Source: Streptomyces virginiae
Lineage (GTDB): Bacteria; Actinomycetota; Actinomycetes; Streptomycetales; Streptomycetaceae
Length of the DNA: 64,000 nt
Reading direction: 5' to 3'
NCBI RefSeq assembly: GCF_000720455.1
Contig: NZ_JOAK01000016.1
Coordinates: forward strand, 186,001 to 250,000
This document shows, in pieces, positions 1-9,414 of the stretch; within the stretch, counting starts at the first letter, position 1, and every line of letters starts with the position of its first letter. The notes below the pieces were generated by a model. The model was not told the origin of the DNA. It worked only from the letters and a program-made list of their open reading frames with translations, and did no database searches. The position numbers were made by a program, and so were the translations under genes.

Positions 1-274
1 GGACCTGCGACTGCGCGAGCAGGCCGCGGACCCGGCCGAGTTCGAGATCGCGTCCCTGCATCAGGCCGGTCGCGTGGTCCGCGGCCCGGCGGGCCTGATC
101 CAGCTCCAGGCGGGTGCTCTCCAGGTCGCGCAGGGTCTGGGGCGAGTCCCTCACCCTGGTGGCCGGTGCCTGCGGCAGCGGCCTGCGGCGCCGGGCGGTC
201 AGCTGCGCCGTGAGCGCGACGTTCGCGACGACGGACAGCACCAGCAGGACGATCAGCCAGGTCGTGGTGGTCAT
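1..274 (-). CDS. Membrane-anchored coiled-coil protein (partial, C-terminus outside window)
   Basis: Only the first 91 codons are visible; the gene runs off the left edge. The start ATG (272-274) overlaps the stop of the gene upstream as ATGA, which fixes the start and shows translational coupling, so it is a later member of the leftward NTPase operon. The product begins with a short hydrophobic N-terminal helix (TTTTWLIVLLVLSVVANVAL, residues 2-21), then an Arg-rich stretch, then a charged heptad-like region with many Glu, Leu and Arg consistent with a coiled coil. That topology suggests a membrane-tethered cytoplasmic coiled coil. No family is recognised and no function is proposed beyond belonging to the operon. 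Confidence 0.7.
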   Translation of the reverse strand, partial: MTTTTWLIVLLVLSVVANVALTAQLTARRRRPLPQAPATRVRDSPQTLRDLESTRLELDQARRAADHATGLMQGRDLELGRVRGLLAQSQV

Positions 275-1746
275 GGCGAAGAAGCTCCCCGAGAGTCGAA
301 CGGATCCTGGGAATCGGTGCCGGTGCCGGTGCCGGTGCCGGTGCCGGTGCCGGCGGCGGCGGCGGTGGCGGTGGTGGCGGCATCGGCGTCCGTGCCGGTG
401 CCGGAGGCCGGTGCGCCAGGCGGACCGAAATGTCGCACGGCCCGCTCCGCCAGCGGCCCCGCGGCGAACGCCTCCAGCTCGTCCCACAGCCGCTCGGAGT
501 CGTTCTCCCGGCCCCGGGCCGGCCGCGCGCCCGCCGGACGGCGGTGGTCGAGCCGTACGCCGTACAGCGCCGCACGGAAGCGACGCCGCGTCAGCTCCCC
601 TCCGGTCCGGGCCACCCGGTCCAGCGCGGGCCGCAGCACCGCCCCGCACAACTGCGGCATCCCCGACATCGCCCAGTCCGCCCGGGCCTGCTCCACCGCC
701 GTGGCGGGCCGGCCCTGCGGGCTGCGCAGGATCCGCAGGGCGCGCTCGGCCTCGGCGACCGCCACGGCGTGCACGGCCACGTCCCGCGCCGCGGCCCCCA
801 CCGTCTGAGGCGTCCGGCCGCGCAGCCAGCCGCCCAGCGCGGCCGCCGCACCGGGGCCGCGCCGCCCGCCGGTGGTCGCGACGAGCACCACCTCCGCCCG
901 GTCCCCGCCCGGCCGGCCCCGCTCCAGCAGGGTCCGGAACAGGGCGGGCAACGGCTCCTCACCCGCGAGCGCGGTGTGCGGGGCGGCCGCCAGCACCAGG
1001 TGCGCGGCGTCCAGCACCTCGGCCAGATGCGCCGACGGCCCGCCGCCGGGTGGCACGGGCAGGTCGGTCACCTCGATGCGCGGGAGCCCGCGGCCGTCGC
1101 CCCCGTCGCCCGTGGCCGGCCAGGGCAGCGGATCGCCGTGGAAGAGGAACGGGTGGCGCACCGGCACGTCCAGCACCGTGCCGGCCGGTCCGGGAGCCGG
1201 CCCGGCGCCCGCGGCCGTGACGTCCTGGATCCGCCGCCAGGCCCGTTCCACCGCCTCCTGGCCCACGTACCGCGGCCGGAAGAACGTCCGCCGCCGCTGC
1301 GCCGCCCGCACGCGCAGCCAGGCCGCCGTGCCGTGCCGGGCCAGCGGGCCCCGGTCGAGGTGCTCCGGCCGTGCCAGCAGTGCCCTCGCCAGCCGGTTCA
1401 GCCCCCGTACCTGTGCGTCGCCGAGCCGCAGCAGCGGCAGGTCGGCGGGCTCGTGGACGTAGGTGAGCGGTACGAGGTCACCCGCGCCGGGCGGCCCCGG
1501 CGGGCGGACCCCGGTCAGGAGCGGTACCAGCCGGTGCGCGGTGCCGGCGGAGCCGGTGTCGGCGCGCAGCACGGCCACCCGCACCGTGACCGGCGTCCGC
1601 CCGGTGCCGTCGTACACGTCCGCGAGGTCGGCCACGAGCTGCGGCGAGAGCCCGTTGGACCGGCCCGTCGCGGACGCGCCGAGCAGTTCGCCGACCTGCC
1701 GTGCCCGGCGGTCGGCGCCGGAACGCGTCGTTCCGTCGGCGTTCAC
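271..1746 (-). CDS. Uncharacterised protein of the leftward NTPase operon (491 aa)
   Basis: The GTG start overlaps the TGA of the upstream gene as GTGA, and its own stop overlaps the next start as ATGA, so it is translated as part of a coupled series. The product is about 491 aa. The middle part has an alternation reminiscent of a degenerate P-loop GTPase core: a hydrophobic strand ending in EVTDLPVPPGG, a strand DAAHLVLAAAPHTAL resembling the segment after G3 of dynamins, and a strand VVLVATTGG where the G4 motif would be. No Walker A lysine motif is seen, so if it is a GTPase fold it is inactive. The last ~45 residues are low-complexity Gly-Thr repeats encoded by a hexanucleotide repeat. 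The function is unknown; the GTPase-like reading is weak. Confidence 0.75.
   Translation of the reverse strand: MNADGTTRSGADRRARQVGELLGASATGRSNGLSPQLVADLADVYDGTGRTPVTVRVAVLRADTGSAGTAHRLVPLLTGVRPPGPPGAGDLVPLTYVHEPADLPLLRLGDAQVRGLNRLARALLARPEHLDRGPLARHGTAAWLRVRAAQRRRTFFRPRYVGQEAVERAWRRIQDVTAAGAGPAPGPAGTVLDVPVRHPFLFHGDPLPWPATGDGGDGRGLPRIEVTDLPVPPGGGPSAHLAEVLDAAHLVLAAAPHTALAGEEPLPALFRTLLERGRPGGDRAEVVLVATTGGRRGPGAAAALGGWLRGRTPQTVGAAARDVAVHAVAVAEAERALRILRSPQGRPATAVEQARADWAMSGMPQLCGAVLRPALDRVARTGGELTRRRFRAALYGVRLDHRRPAGARPARGRENDSERLWDELEAFAAGPLAERAVRHFGPPGAPASGTGTDADAATTATAAAAGTGTGTGTGTGTDSQDPFDSRGASSP
315..350. repeat. Hexanucleotide tandem repeat (CGGTGC)6
   Basis: Six perfect copies of CGGTGC lie inside the 3' end of the 491-aa gene and encode its Gly-Thr tail. 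Because the unit is a multiple of three, copy-number change alters the tail length without shifting the frame. Confidence 0.9.
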
Positions 1747-3242
1747 GGGGAGGCCTGCGGTCCGTACTGCGGCTGCGGACGCATGACGATCCGGCCCTTG
1801 CGTTCGTTCCCGGCGGAGCCGCCCTTGCGCTGCAGCGGGGTCCACAGCACCCACTGCACCAACGGCTCCCCGCTCTGGCCCGGCACGGAGTTCTTCACGG
1901 TGTAGGCGTCGATGTCGTACATGGTCCACCGTGAGTAGGCCTTGGGCACGAGTCGGTACCCGGCGCTCTCGGCCAGCGGCGCGAGGACCTCCGAGACGCC
2001 GGTGCGCCACTGCCACCACCAACTGTCCGTGGCCGCGGGCCGCTTGTGCACCAGGCCGCCGAGGACCATGTCGAGCTCGTGGGCGGCGCCGAGCCGGCTG
2101 TCGGCCGGCCAGTCGTCCGCCTGGGACGAGCCCGCGCTCTCCAGGAGGCTGTCCAGGCGCTGGCGGTAGCCCAACCGGGCCTCCTCCGAGGCCAGGCTGG
2201 ACGGCTGGTCCTCGACCATCACGGCGACGTGGAGTTCGGGGTCCAGGTCCACCAGGCGGAGTGCCTGCTCGGCCCGTACGGCCCACAGCGGCCGCGGGTC
2301 GGCGAACGGCAGGTCCATGAGGGTGTCGGGCGAGGTGCCGAGCTTGTTGTGGATCTCCTCGCGGACGCTCATCGCTGCGGACCTGGGGGCTGCGACCACG
2401 AGCGGGATGCGTTCGGCGCCGCGGAGGCCCTGCGGCAGCCCGGGCACGATCACGTCCGGATCCGAGGCGTCCTCGGCGGTGACGGCCAGGCCGGCGGCCT
2501 CGGCCGTTTCGCGGGCCTGCACGCGCCATTCTTCGCGGAGGTGGGCGGGCAGCCGGAGCAGTGCCATGTGGAGGCGCTGCCAGGTGGCCGTGATGTGTTC
2601 GGCGCTGCCGGCCGGGGGGCGGCGCGCGGCGGACAGCGGGGTGTGGGGCAGGTAGCCGATCTGTTCGGCGCGGAGTTTCCCTTCGAGAGCCGCGAGCGCG
2701 GCGCCGAATCCGGCCAGCGGGTCCGCGGGGGGCTTCCACCGCGCCGCAGGAGCGACCCCACCGCCGGATCCGGCCGGGACCTTTCCGGCCGTGGCCGGGT
2801 GTGTCGCACCCGCTTCGTCCGCAGCCGCAGCCGCAGCGGGATCAGGATCAGGATCAGGATCCGGAGCCGACGTCGCCCCTGTCCCGCCGTGGTCGAGTGG
2901 GGGCCGGGTGTCGGTCAGGGCCGCCGGCGAGGCTGCCGCCGGGCCCGCCGAGACCTCCGCCGGGCCGGCGCCGACGGGACCGGACTCGGTCGTGCCCGCC
3001 CGGTCCGCCACCCACAGGAGCCGCTCCAGCGAGGCCCGCGCCGTCTCGAAGCGGTCGTAGACCCCTGCCGGGTCGTGCGCGTACGGCTGGAGGTGGCGGC
3101 CCACCGGGCGCAGCTCCTCCCAGCACCGGCCCAACGCGCCGAGCATGGCCGCGCGGCACTCCGACGGGGTGGCGAGCACCACGGCCGCCGCCTCCGCGAA
3201 GCCGCTCAGCCACGTCGCAACGCCCTCGTCCGCGCCGCTCAT
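1743..3242 (-). CDS. Uncharacterised protein of the leftward NTPase operon (499 aa)
   Basis: The start ATG shares one base with the TGA of the large Hsp70-like gene (TGATG), and the stop overlaps the next start, so it is a coupled operon member. The product is 499 aa. Residues 1-85 look all-helical. About residues 100-155 are a low-complexity linker with an Asp-Pro run (encoded near 2833-2865) and Ala runs. The rest (about 170-499) is a mixed globular region with conserved-looking Trp/Tyr-rich segments near the C-terminus (WWWQWRTGVSEVLAPLAESA, then WTMYDIDAY). By position next to a SrfB-like ATPase and a SrfC-like GTPase it could be the counterpart of SrfA, but I cannot see sequence evidence for that. 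Function unknown. Confidence 0.8.
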   Translation of the reverse strand: MSGADEGVATWLSGFAEAAAVVLATPSECRAAMLGALGRCWEELRPVGRHLQPYAHDPAGVYDRFETARASLERLLWVADRAGTTESGPVGAGPAEVSAGPAAASPAALTDTRPPLDHGGTGATSAPDPDPDPDPAAAAAADEAGATHPATAGKVPAGSGGGVAPAARWKPPADPLAGFGAALAALEGKLRAEQIGYLPHTPLSAARRPPAGSAEHITATWQRLHMALLRLPAHLREEWRVQARETAEAAGLAVTAEDASDPDVIVPGLPQGLRGAERIPLVVAAPRSAAMSVREEIHNKLGTSPDTLMDLPFADPRPLWAVRAEQALRLVDLDPELHVAVMVEDQPSSLASEEARLGYRQRLDSLLESAGSSQADDWPADSRLGAAHELDMVLGGLVHKRPAATDSWWWQWRTGVSEVLAPLAESAGYRLVPKAYSRWTMYDIDAYTVKNSVPGQSGEPLVQWVLWTPLQRKGGSAGNERKGRIVMRPQPQYGPQASP

Positions 3243-6200
3243 CAGTGCCTCCCGCTGTTCGGGTCCCAGTGGTGGTTGAAGTCGGTCAGCGGCGGATCCA
3301 TCCGCCGCGCCAGCACCCGCCCCGGATACCGCTGCACCTCGCGCAGCGTCTCGGCGGGCACGTACGGCACCACGCCCCGGTGCACCCGCAGCCGCCCCCG
3401 GGCGTCGAGGGTGGCGTGGTGGCGGGCCTGCTGCGCCGCGCTCAGGCGGCCCAGGAACACCGGGTCGCCGTCCCCCCGGTCCAGATAGAACTCGTACGTA
3501 TAGGTGTGGTTGGCCTCCAGCGGCGGGACCGGGATCGCCTCGACGCGGCCCGGCAGCGGCAGTTCGTCGGCGTCGGCCGTGTCGTGGAAGGACTCCGGCA
3601 GGTAGCCGGCGGCGACCGCCTGCGGGTCCTCGGCGCCGGTGGGGCCGGCCGGACCCGTCGCCGGGAACACCTCGGCCAGCTGCCGCACCCCGTCGTCGTC
3701 CACCCCCGTCGCGACGCAGATCCGGCCGGGCACCGAGCACTCCGGCAGGTCCGGGTCGAAGGACAGGCCCGGCACGAGCCCGTCGAGGTCCAGCCCCAGC
3801 CCGCCGACCAGCAGATGGGCCGGGCCGTTGCACAGCAGGATCGACGCGACCAGCCGGTGGTCCATCTCGACCTGGTACCGGACCCCGCGGCCACTGCCGT
3901 TCGGGGGACGCCACACCGATTCGAGCGGCGTGAAGTTCTCCTTCTTCGCCGTCAGCGCGAGGTCGAACACGCCCCACTGGATGGAGTCGCCGGAGCCGAG
4001 GTCGCGGTGCAGCTCGACGACCCGGCTCAGCGGGTTCCAGTCCGTCCGCACTCCCAGCCGGCCCGAGGAGTCGAGCTCGATGAAGGGATCGCCCGCCCAC
4101 AGCAGCGGATTGACCCGCCCCATCTGCCCGATCGGCCCGAAGTCACAGGGCAGGCTGGAGAAGAGGCCCTGGAGCCTGATGTCCAGGTCGCTCATCCGGA
4201 CGGAGGCGCCGGTGCGTCCGCTCCGGTTGTCGTTGTGATCGATCTGGCCGGCCCGGTTGCGGACCGAATGGGCCCACGCGGCGCCGAGGGAGGTGGCCTG
4301 CTTGGCGAACTCCCGCTCGACCGACAGTTCCGTCGCCTCGTGCCAGCCGAGCCCGTCCCTGCCGTCCGCCTCGTCCTGCCGCAGCGCCGCGACGACCTGC
4401 TCCTGGAGCTGTTCCAGGGCGCTGGTGCGCCCCGACAGCACGACTTGGTCGAGCATCGGATCGGGCATCGGGTCCAGGCCCTGCTCCGCGCGCCGCGCGT
4501 TCTCCTCGTGGATCCGGCGGAACGAACCGCGCACCAGATCGGCGCCCAGCTTCGCCGCCCGCCGCAGCACCGGCCGCATCAGCTTGCGGAACTCTCCCAC
4601 GTCGAGGGTGATCGGGCCGCGCACCGTGCCCAGGGTGTGCGGGGCGGCCCGCAGGATCGCGTCGACGTCCTCGTGCTTGAGGACGGCGTCCTCGGCTCCC
4701 GCCGCGCCCAGTTCCCGCTTCTTGCGCTCTGCGAGCCGCCACAGCAGCCGGAAGCGGGTGTGGCGGGCCTTCCGTTCGGCCGGGTCGACGACCCCCGCCC
4801 AGTCCGTGGGCAGGCGGTCGGACAGGATCTGTCGGATGTCGTCGGACACCAGGGTGTCCAGCCGGTCCGCGGCCTGCTCGGTGAGGGCGTCGGCGAGTGC
4901 GCGCCGCTCCACCCGCGGTCCGGCTCCGGCCGCCGGGTCCGCCCCTTCCTGCGGGCCGTCGTCGTGCTCCTGGCCGGGGCAGCGCAGCTCGTCCACCAGC
5001 CGGGCCTTGATCCAGTACAGCACCTGGAGCGTCAGCAGGTCCCCGCCCAGCCGTTCGTGGCCCGTGGAACCGAGCAGCTCGGGCTCCAGCCGGTAGTTGC
5101 GGCCGGCGACGAACTCCTGCTCCTCGGTCAGTTCGGGGGTCTGGTCGACGAGCGTCAGCCGCAGCAGCGCGATGTCGGTGGTGCCGCCCCCGATGTCGAC
5201 CACCAGCATGATCCGGTGCCAGGTCGGCGGATCGTCTGCGACCCGGCGGCACCGCGCCCGCAGTGCCTCCAGACCCGCGTTGAGATCGTCGGTCAGGTCC
5301 CGCATCAAGAAGTACAGCCCGGCGGCGAGGCCCTCGTCGTAGTCCATGACGGTCATCGGGTCGCCCAGAGCGCGGCCGACCAGTTCCTTCAGCCGGTCCT
5401 TGACCTCGGGAAGGATCGTGGTCGGATACGTGACCACGACGGTGGGCACACGGCTGACCGTGCCCAGCGGGTCGGTGCGCGTGGCTTCCTCGGCGCCCTC
5501 CACCAGCAGCAGGTACATGTGCTGCGTGAGATGGTCCGCGGACAGGTCACTGCCCGCCACCGCCTCCGGCTTCAGCTGGAGGGCGGCCCGCTTGATCCCC
5601 GTCAGACCGCTGGTGTTGTCCCCGCACAGCTGGAAGCGCCGCGCCTGCGGGTCCTCGGGCACCGCCCCGCCGGCGTACTCCACCTCCAGCATCGCGCTGG
5701 CCGGGGTGTGGGTGCGCCGACCGGTGCCGTCGGGGTAGGCGACCGGCCTGACGCCGTGCCGTTCCAGCGGCGGGGTGCCGATCACGGCCGCGTAGCCGGC
5801 GTGCAGCCGCCGGTTGAGCCACCGCCGCAGCTCCGGTTCGGCCTGCTGGCGGATGCTCTCGACGCGCAGCATCAGCGCGTCGGCGGCCCCGGGTTCCGCG
5901 ACCCGCGCCAGTGCCGTGCTCCCCGTCGTCGCGGTGCTGTCCTCGCGCGGCAGCGGAACGGTGTCGGCGAGCAGCGCCCGCACCTCGTCGCGCCATGCGG
6001 GCGGCGCGTCGGCGGGCGGCCCGAGCAGGTCCGCCAGCATCGCCGACAGGGACGCCATCTGAGCCGGGTCGACCAGCCGCTGTTTGACCTTCTTCTCGTC
6101 GTGCAGGGTCGCCGTCGAGGCGGTCGTACCGAAGTCCACGACGACGAACTCGTTCTGATGGCTGCTGCCCTCCAGGTCCCGCAGCCGGAGGAGGTCGTCC

Positions 6201-6712
6201 TCCTCCGGCTGCGGGGCCGGACCGGGCTGTTCGCCGGGCGGGGCGAACTCCAGCATGACCGCGCCGTGTGCCGTCTCGGCACCCTGCGAACCGGCGTAGT
6301 CGACGCTCCAGTAGACGTCCAGCCGCAGCGGCTCGCCGCCGGGCGCGGTCGCTGCGGAGCCCGTCCCGGTGTGCACCAGTGACGTCGGCAGCAGAGCCTC
6401 GCAGGACAGCGTCCGCGGCCCGTCCACGGTGATCGGGGCGAACTCCTGCGGCACCCAGCAGGCCTGGAGCGCGTAGGCCAGCTGAGCGGGGATCAGGCTC
6501 CCGCTCTCGGCCCGGACCTCGATCCGGGCGGGCAGGTGGACCGTGACGACCGCGGGCCCGCCACCCTCCTGGTCCTGCTCCAGGACCACCTCGGGCAGCG
6601 GGATGCCGTCCGGGCCCGCGTAGAGACGGAAGTGCTTGCGGCCCAGCGCGACCACGCCGGAGGCGGCGCCGGGGTGCGGGGCGCGGAAGGAGATGTTCAG
6701 TGCTGCGCTCAT
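3242..6712 (-). CDS. Large Hsp70/actin-fold ATPase, SrfB-like (1156 aa)
   Basis: This is a cytoplasmic ATPase of the Hsp70/actin superfamily. Residues ~1-185 form an extra N-terminal domain. The phosphate-1 loop is at ~191-200 (VVDFGTTAST) and the phosphate-2 loop at ~503-515 (LVVDIGGGTTDIA), both intact. Between them is a strand VPTVVVTYPTTI typical of the family, and after them an expected adenosine-region strand (MLDQVVLSGRTSALEQL). Several hundred residues follow the ATPase core. The length and layout (an actin-type core inside a >1000-aa protein beside a dynamin-like GTPase) fit the SrfB virulence-factor family rather than DnaK, and there is no DnaK substrate-binding domain. The gene is 1 bp from the GTPase upstream and overlaps the next gene. 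The role is unknown; a nucleotide-switched scaffold for the neighbouring GTPase is my inference. Confidence 0.88.
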   Translation of the reverse strand: MSAALNISFRAPHPGAASGVVALGRKHFRLYAGPDGIPLPEVVLEQDQEGGGPAVVTVHLPARIEVRAESGSLIPAQLAYALQACWVPQEFAPITVDGPRTLSCEALLPTSLVHTGTGSAATAPGGEPLRLDVYWSVDYAGSQGAETAHGAVMLEFAPPGEQPGPAPQPEEDDLLRLRDLEGSSHQNEFVVVDFGTTASTATLHDEKKVKQRLVDPAQMASLSAMLADLLGPPADAPPAWRDEVRALLADTVPLPREDSTATTGSTALARVAEPGAADALMLRVESIRQQAEPELRRWLNRRLHAGYAAVIGTPPLERHGVRPVAYPDGTGRRTHTPASAMLEVEYAGGAVPEDPQARRFQLCGDNTSGLTGIKRAALQLKPEAVAGSDLSADHLTQHMYLLLVEGAEEATRTDPLGTVSRVPTVVVTYPTTILPEVKDRLKELVGRALGDPMTVMDYDEGLAAGLYFLMRDLTDDLNAGLEALRARCRRVADDPPTWHRIMLVVDIGGGTTDIALLRLTLVDQTPELTEEQEFVAGRNYRLEPELLGSTGHERLGGDLLTLQVLYWIKARLVDELRCPGQEHDDGPQEGADPAAGAGPRVERRALADALTEQAADRLDTLVSDDIRQILSDRLPTDWAGVVDPAERKARHTRFRLLWRLAERKKRELGAAGAEDAVLKHEDVDAILRAAPHTLGTVRGPITLDVGEFRKLMRPVLRRAAKLGADLVRGSFRRIHEENARRAEQGLDPMPDPMLDQVVLSGRTSALEQLQEQVVAALRQDEADGRDGLGWHEATELSVEREFAKQATSLGAAWAHSVRNRAGQIDHNDNRSGRTGASVRMSDLDIRLQGLFSSLPCDFGPIGQMGRVNPLLWAGDPFIELDSSGRLGVRTDWNPLSRVVELHRDLGSGDSIQWGVFDLALTAKKENFTPLESVWRPPNGSGRGVRYQVEMDHRLVASILLCNGPAHLLVGGLGLDLDGLVPGLSFDPDLPECSVPGRICVATGVDDDGVRQLAEVFPATGPAGPTGAEDPQAVAAGYLPESFHDTADADELPLPGRVEAIPVPPLEANHTYTYEFYLDRGDGDPVFLGRLSAAQQARHHATLDARGRLRVHRGVVPYVPAETLREVQRYPGRVLARRMDPPLTDFNHHWDPNSGRH

Positions 6713-6713
6713 G

Positions 6714-9350
6714 TCAGTCGGCGCTCCAGGCTCGGATGAGGACGTCGATGGGCTGTTCGGGCTCTTCCTCGCCGTCGGGGGCGGCGGAGGCGGCCGGGAA
6801 GGACGGACGCGGCGGCCGTACCTCCGTCTCCGTGGGCAGGTACTCGCCCGCCTTCGTGTACAGGGCGACGAGGTCCTTCTCGATCCGGGCCAGGGTGCGC
6901 CCCAGGTACTCCGTGACCAGCCGCGCGGCCGCGTCCGCCGTGTTCTGGCGCAGTTGCACCACCGACCGCGGATGCCGCTCGCGTTCGTCGGACTGCTGGT
7001 CGAGCAGCGGCATCCGGTGGTGCCACGGCAGGGCGTGGGGGGAACGGGCCGGGAACCGGGCCTCCTGCTCCTCGGGCGTGGGACCGGGGGCCGACAGCAG
7101 CTCGGTGACCCGCTCCGTCGCATTGACCGGATCCAGCGCCGTCCACAGGTGGTCCAGCTGCTGATCCGCCTTCTGCGCGCTGCCCCGCAGCCGCGTGAAC
7201 AGCTCGGTGAGCACGGCGTCGGTGGCTTCGTCGGCCATCCAGGCACGCAGCGGCCCGAACTCCTCGCGCCAGTGGGCCGCCCAGTTCTCGAACCAGGCCC
7301 GGAGCTGGTCGCGGCCGTCGTCCGTACGGCGGTCGACCAGCGAACGGAACTTGTCCAGGAAGGCCCCGGTGGAGTCCGCGGAAGCGCCGTCACCACCGCT
7401 GTCGGAGCCCGCCGTACTGCCGCCGGCCCCCGCCCCGCGGCCCGGGCGGCGCCCCTTGACGGGGATCCCCTCGCTGGACGGCGGCTCGCTGCGGGGCACC
7501 AGATGGTGCCGGTCCCGTTCGGCCCGGCCCAGCAGTTCCTGCCACTCCCGCCAGTCGAACACCTCGTCGCGCACGGCCTCGGCGGTCTCGCCACGCCGGG
7601 GCGGCCGTCCTCCCGGCTCCTCGCCGGGCCCGCCGTCCGGCCCGCCCGGCGGGCCGCCGTCGCGCAGCGCGTGCAGAGCGGGCAGCATGCGGTCGAGCAG
7701 CCTGCGGAACTCGGTCAGCTTCTGCGACAGCTCCCGGTACTCCTCCGAGCGGCCGCCGCCCCCCGCACGCCGTACGTGCCCCCGCAGCACGGCGAGTTCG
7801 CGCGACAGCTTGCGGTGGGAGCTCTGCGCCCGCTCCAGTTTCTGGGCGAGCCCGTGGCGCCGTACATGGTTCTCGATCAGCGTGCGCAGCCGCGAGATGC
7901 CGCCGTCCTCGTCGTACGCGCGCAGCCGCGGCGTCCACGCGTTGGCCGGGTCGGCCGCCGCCAGCCGGGCGGCGATCGGCTCCCACCGCCGGGTGCCCGG
8001 CGGATCCAGGTCGCGCAGCGCCGCGCGGATGCGGTCGCGGGTCTCCGGGGAGGTCGCCGTGTAGGGGAGCTGGTGCGCGCGGATGGCGCTGACCGAGGAC
8101 ACCACGACGATTCCGTCCTCGCGCTGCGCCACGAACTTGTTGCCGTAGACGTGGATGCCGTTGATCTCGGCGGCGTGGGGCAGCAGCCGCTCCAGCGGCA
8201 GCGGCCCGTGGGGGTACTGGCTGAGCGCCGGGGGCTTCGCCAGGTCGAAGGCGTTGGCGGCGACGAGGGCGGCACTGGCCAGTGCCTGCGGCTGCCGCCC
8301 GTCCTCGGCGAGCATGTCCCAGAACGCGGACGCGCCCTTGGACTCCGCCCGTGATGCGCTGAGCACCAGCAGGATGGTGTGGACGTTCACCAGCTCGCGG
8401 CGGCTGAGGAAGGTGTCGCGCCCGTAGGAACCCGCCGCGCCGATGCCGGGGAAGTCCAGCAGCCGCACGGTGTGCTCCTCGGCGGTCAGCCCGCCGATGT
8501 CCCAGTGGTCCGGGGACAGCGTGACCCGCTGCGTCACCCGCTCGATCAGCGGGAAGGCCCGGCGCAGCGCGTCCGGGGCGGTCTTGTCCTGCTTCAGCTG
8601 CGCCACGTCGAAGGGCTGCACGGTGCGTTTGGGCGGCGTCCGAGGGGTGCGCCGGGCAGCCTCCAGCACCAGGGCCGCGCGGATCGAGTCCGTCGCCACC
8701 CCGATGGGCTTGCCCAGCAGGTCCTGCTGGCTGAGGGCGGCGTCGCGGATCCGGCACAGCTCGGTGACGGCGTCCCGGTGGGCCGCCGAGATCGTCTCGT
8801 GGGCGACCGGGCCGGTGCCCGAGGGCCACAGCCGCGGGTACCAGGCCTCGAAGGGCGCCCAACCGCGCGGGTCGGTGACCGGGTTGTAGCCGCCGAGCAT
8901 CTCGCGCGCGCCGAGCTGCGGGTGCCTGGCGTCCACAGTGGCGACCAGCTCGCCGAGGATGGCGCCCACGCAGGCGGCGAGCCGCTCCTCGTCGAGGAAG
9001 GTGATGTCGGTGGTCGAGGAGACGGCCGTCGCGCTGCCCGGGGCGCCGCGCGTCAGCTCCAGTACGGTGATGTTGCCCGTGCTGGGGGCCGCCTCGACCG
9101 GCAGCAGGTCGGGCTTGCCCAGCAGGGTGCCGAGGAGCAGCGACTTGCCCACGGAGTACTCGCCGACCACGCCGATGGTGACCGGTGCGTCGAGCCGGGA
9201 GGCGAGTTCGCCGGCCAGCGTCTGGACCCGGTCCCGTGACGCGTGGGCCTCCGGTGTGTCGGGGACGTCCTGCTCGCTGAGCATGGTCAGGGTCTGCTGG
9301 GCGAAGAGCCGCAGGTCGGAGAGGCTCAGGTTGTTCGTCGTGGAGGTCAC
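6714..9350 (-). CDS. Dynamin-like GTPase, SrfC-like (878 aa)
   Basis: This large GTPase has a clear P-loop GEYSVGKS (residues 63-70), a threonine-containing switch region (STGNITVLELT, ~90-100) and a G3 motif DFPG (299-302). The unusually long distance from G1 to G3 (~230 residues) shows a large insertion, as in the SrfC/Virul_Fac type of dynamin relatives. The C-terminal half is rich in charged helices (coiled coil ~480-560), then a Gly/Pro-rich linker (~565-650) and further helices. I chose the GTG at 9348-9350, giving VTSTTNN; an in-frame GTG four codons upstream (9362) is also possible. Its stop lies 1 bp before the SrfB-like start, implying coupled synthesis and probably a physical partnership. 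Substrate membrane or partner is unknown. Confidence 0.85.
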   Translation of the reverse strand: MTSTTNNLSLSDLRLFAQQTLTMLSEQDVPDTPEAHASRDRVQTLAGELASRLDAPVTIGVVGEYSVGKSLLLGTLLGKPDLLPVEAAPSTGNITVLELTRGAPGSATAVSSTTDITFLDEERLAACVGAILGELVATVDARHPQLGAREMLGGYNPVTDPRGWAPFEAWYPRLWPSGTGPVAHETISAAHRDAVTELCRIRDAALSQQDLLGKPIGVATDSIRAALVLEAARRTPRTPPKRTVQPFDVAQLKQDKTAPDALRRAFPLIERVTQRVTLSPDHWDIGGLTAEEHTVRLLDFPGIGAAGSYGRDTFLSRRELVNVHTILLVLSASRAESKGASAFWDMLAEDGRQPQALASAALVAANAFDLAKPPALSQYPHGPLPLERLLPHAAEINGIHVYGNKFVAQREDGIVVVSSVSAIRAHQLPYTATSPETRDRIRAALRDLDPPGTRRWEPIAARLAAADPANAWTPRLRAYDEDGGISRLRTLIENHVRRHGLAQKLERAQSSHRKLSRELAVLRGHVRRAGGGGRSEEYRELSQKLTEFRRLLDRMLPALHALRDGGPPGGPDGGPGEEPGGRPPRRGETAEAVRDEVFDWREWQELLGRAERDRHHLVPRSEPPSSEGIPVKGRRPGRGAGAGGSTAGSDSGGDGASADSTGAFLDKFRSLVDRRTDDGRDQLRAWFENWAAHWREEFGPLRAWMADEATDAVLTELFTRLRGSAQKADQQLDHLWTALDPVNATERVTELLSAPGPTPEEQEARFPARSPHALPWHHRMPLLDQQSDERERHPRSVVQLRQNTADAAARLVTEYLGRTLARIEKDLVALYTKAGEYLPTETEVRPPRPSFPAASAAPDGEEEPEQPIDVLIRAWSAD

Positions 9351-9414
9351 AGCGATCCACACTCCGTCGAGGCCGTCGGGATGCCCGGCTGCCGGGCTGC
9401 TGAGGGGTGTCCGG

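Noticed and set aside
315..350. CRISPR-like short repeat array
   Set aside because: Six perfect hexamers without spacers inside a gene; it is a simple coding repeat.
2801..6382. Long plus-strand open frame opposite the SrfB-like gene
   Set aside because: It mirrors the codon bias of the minus-strand gene, whose phosphate loops show that it is the true coding strand.
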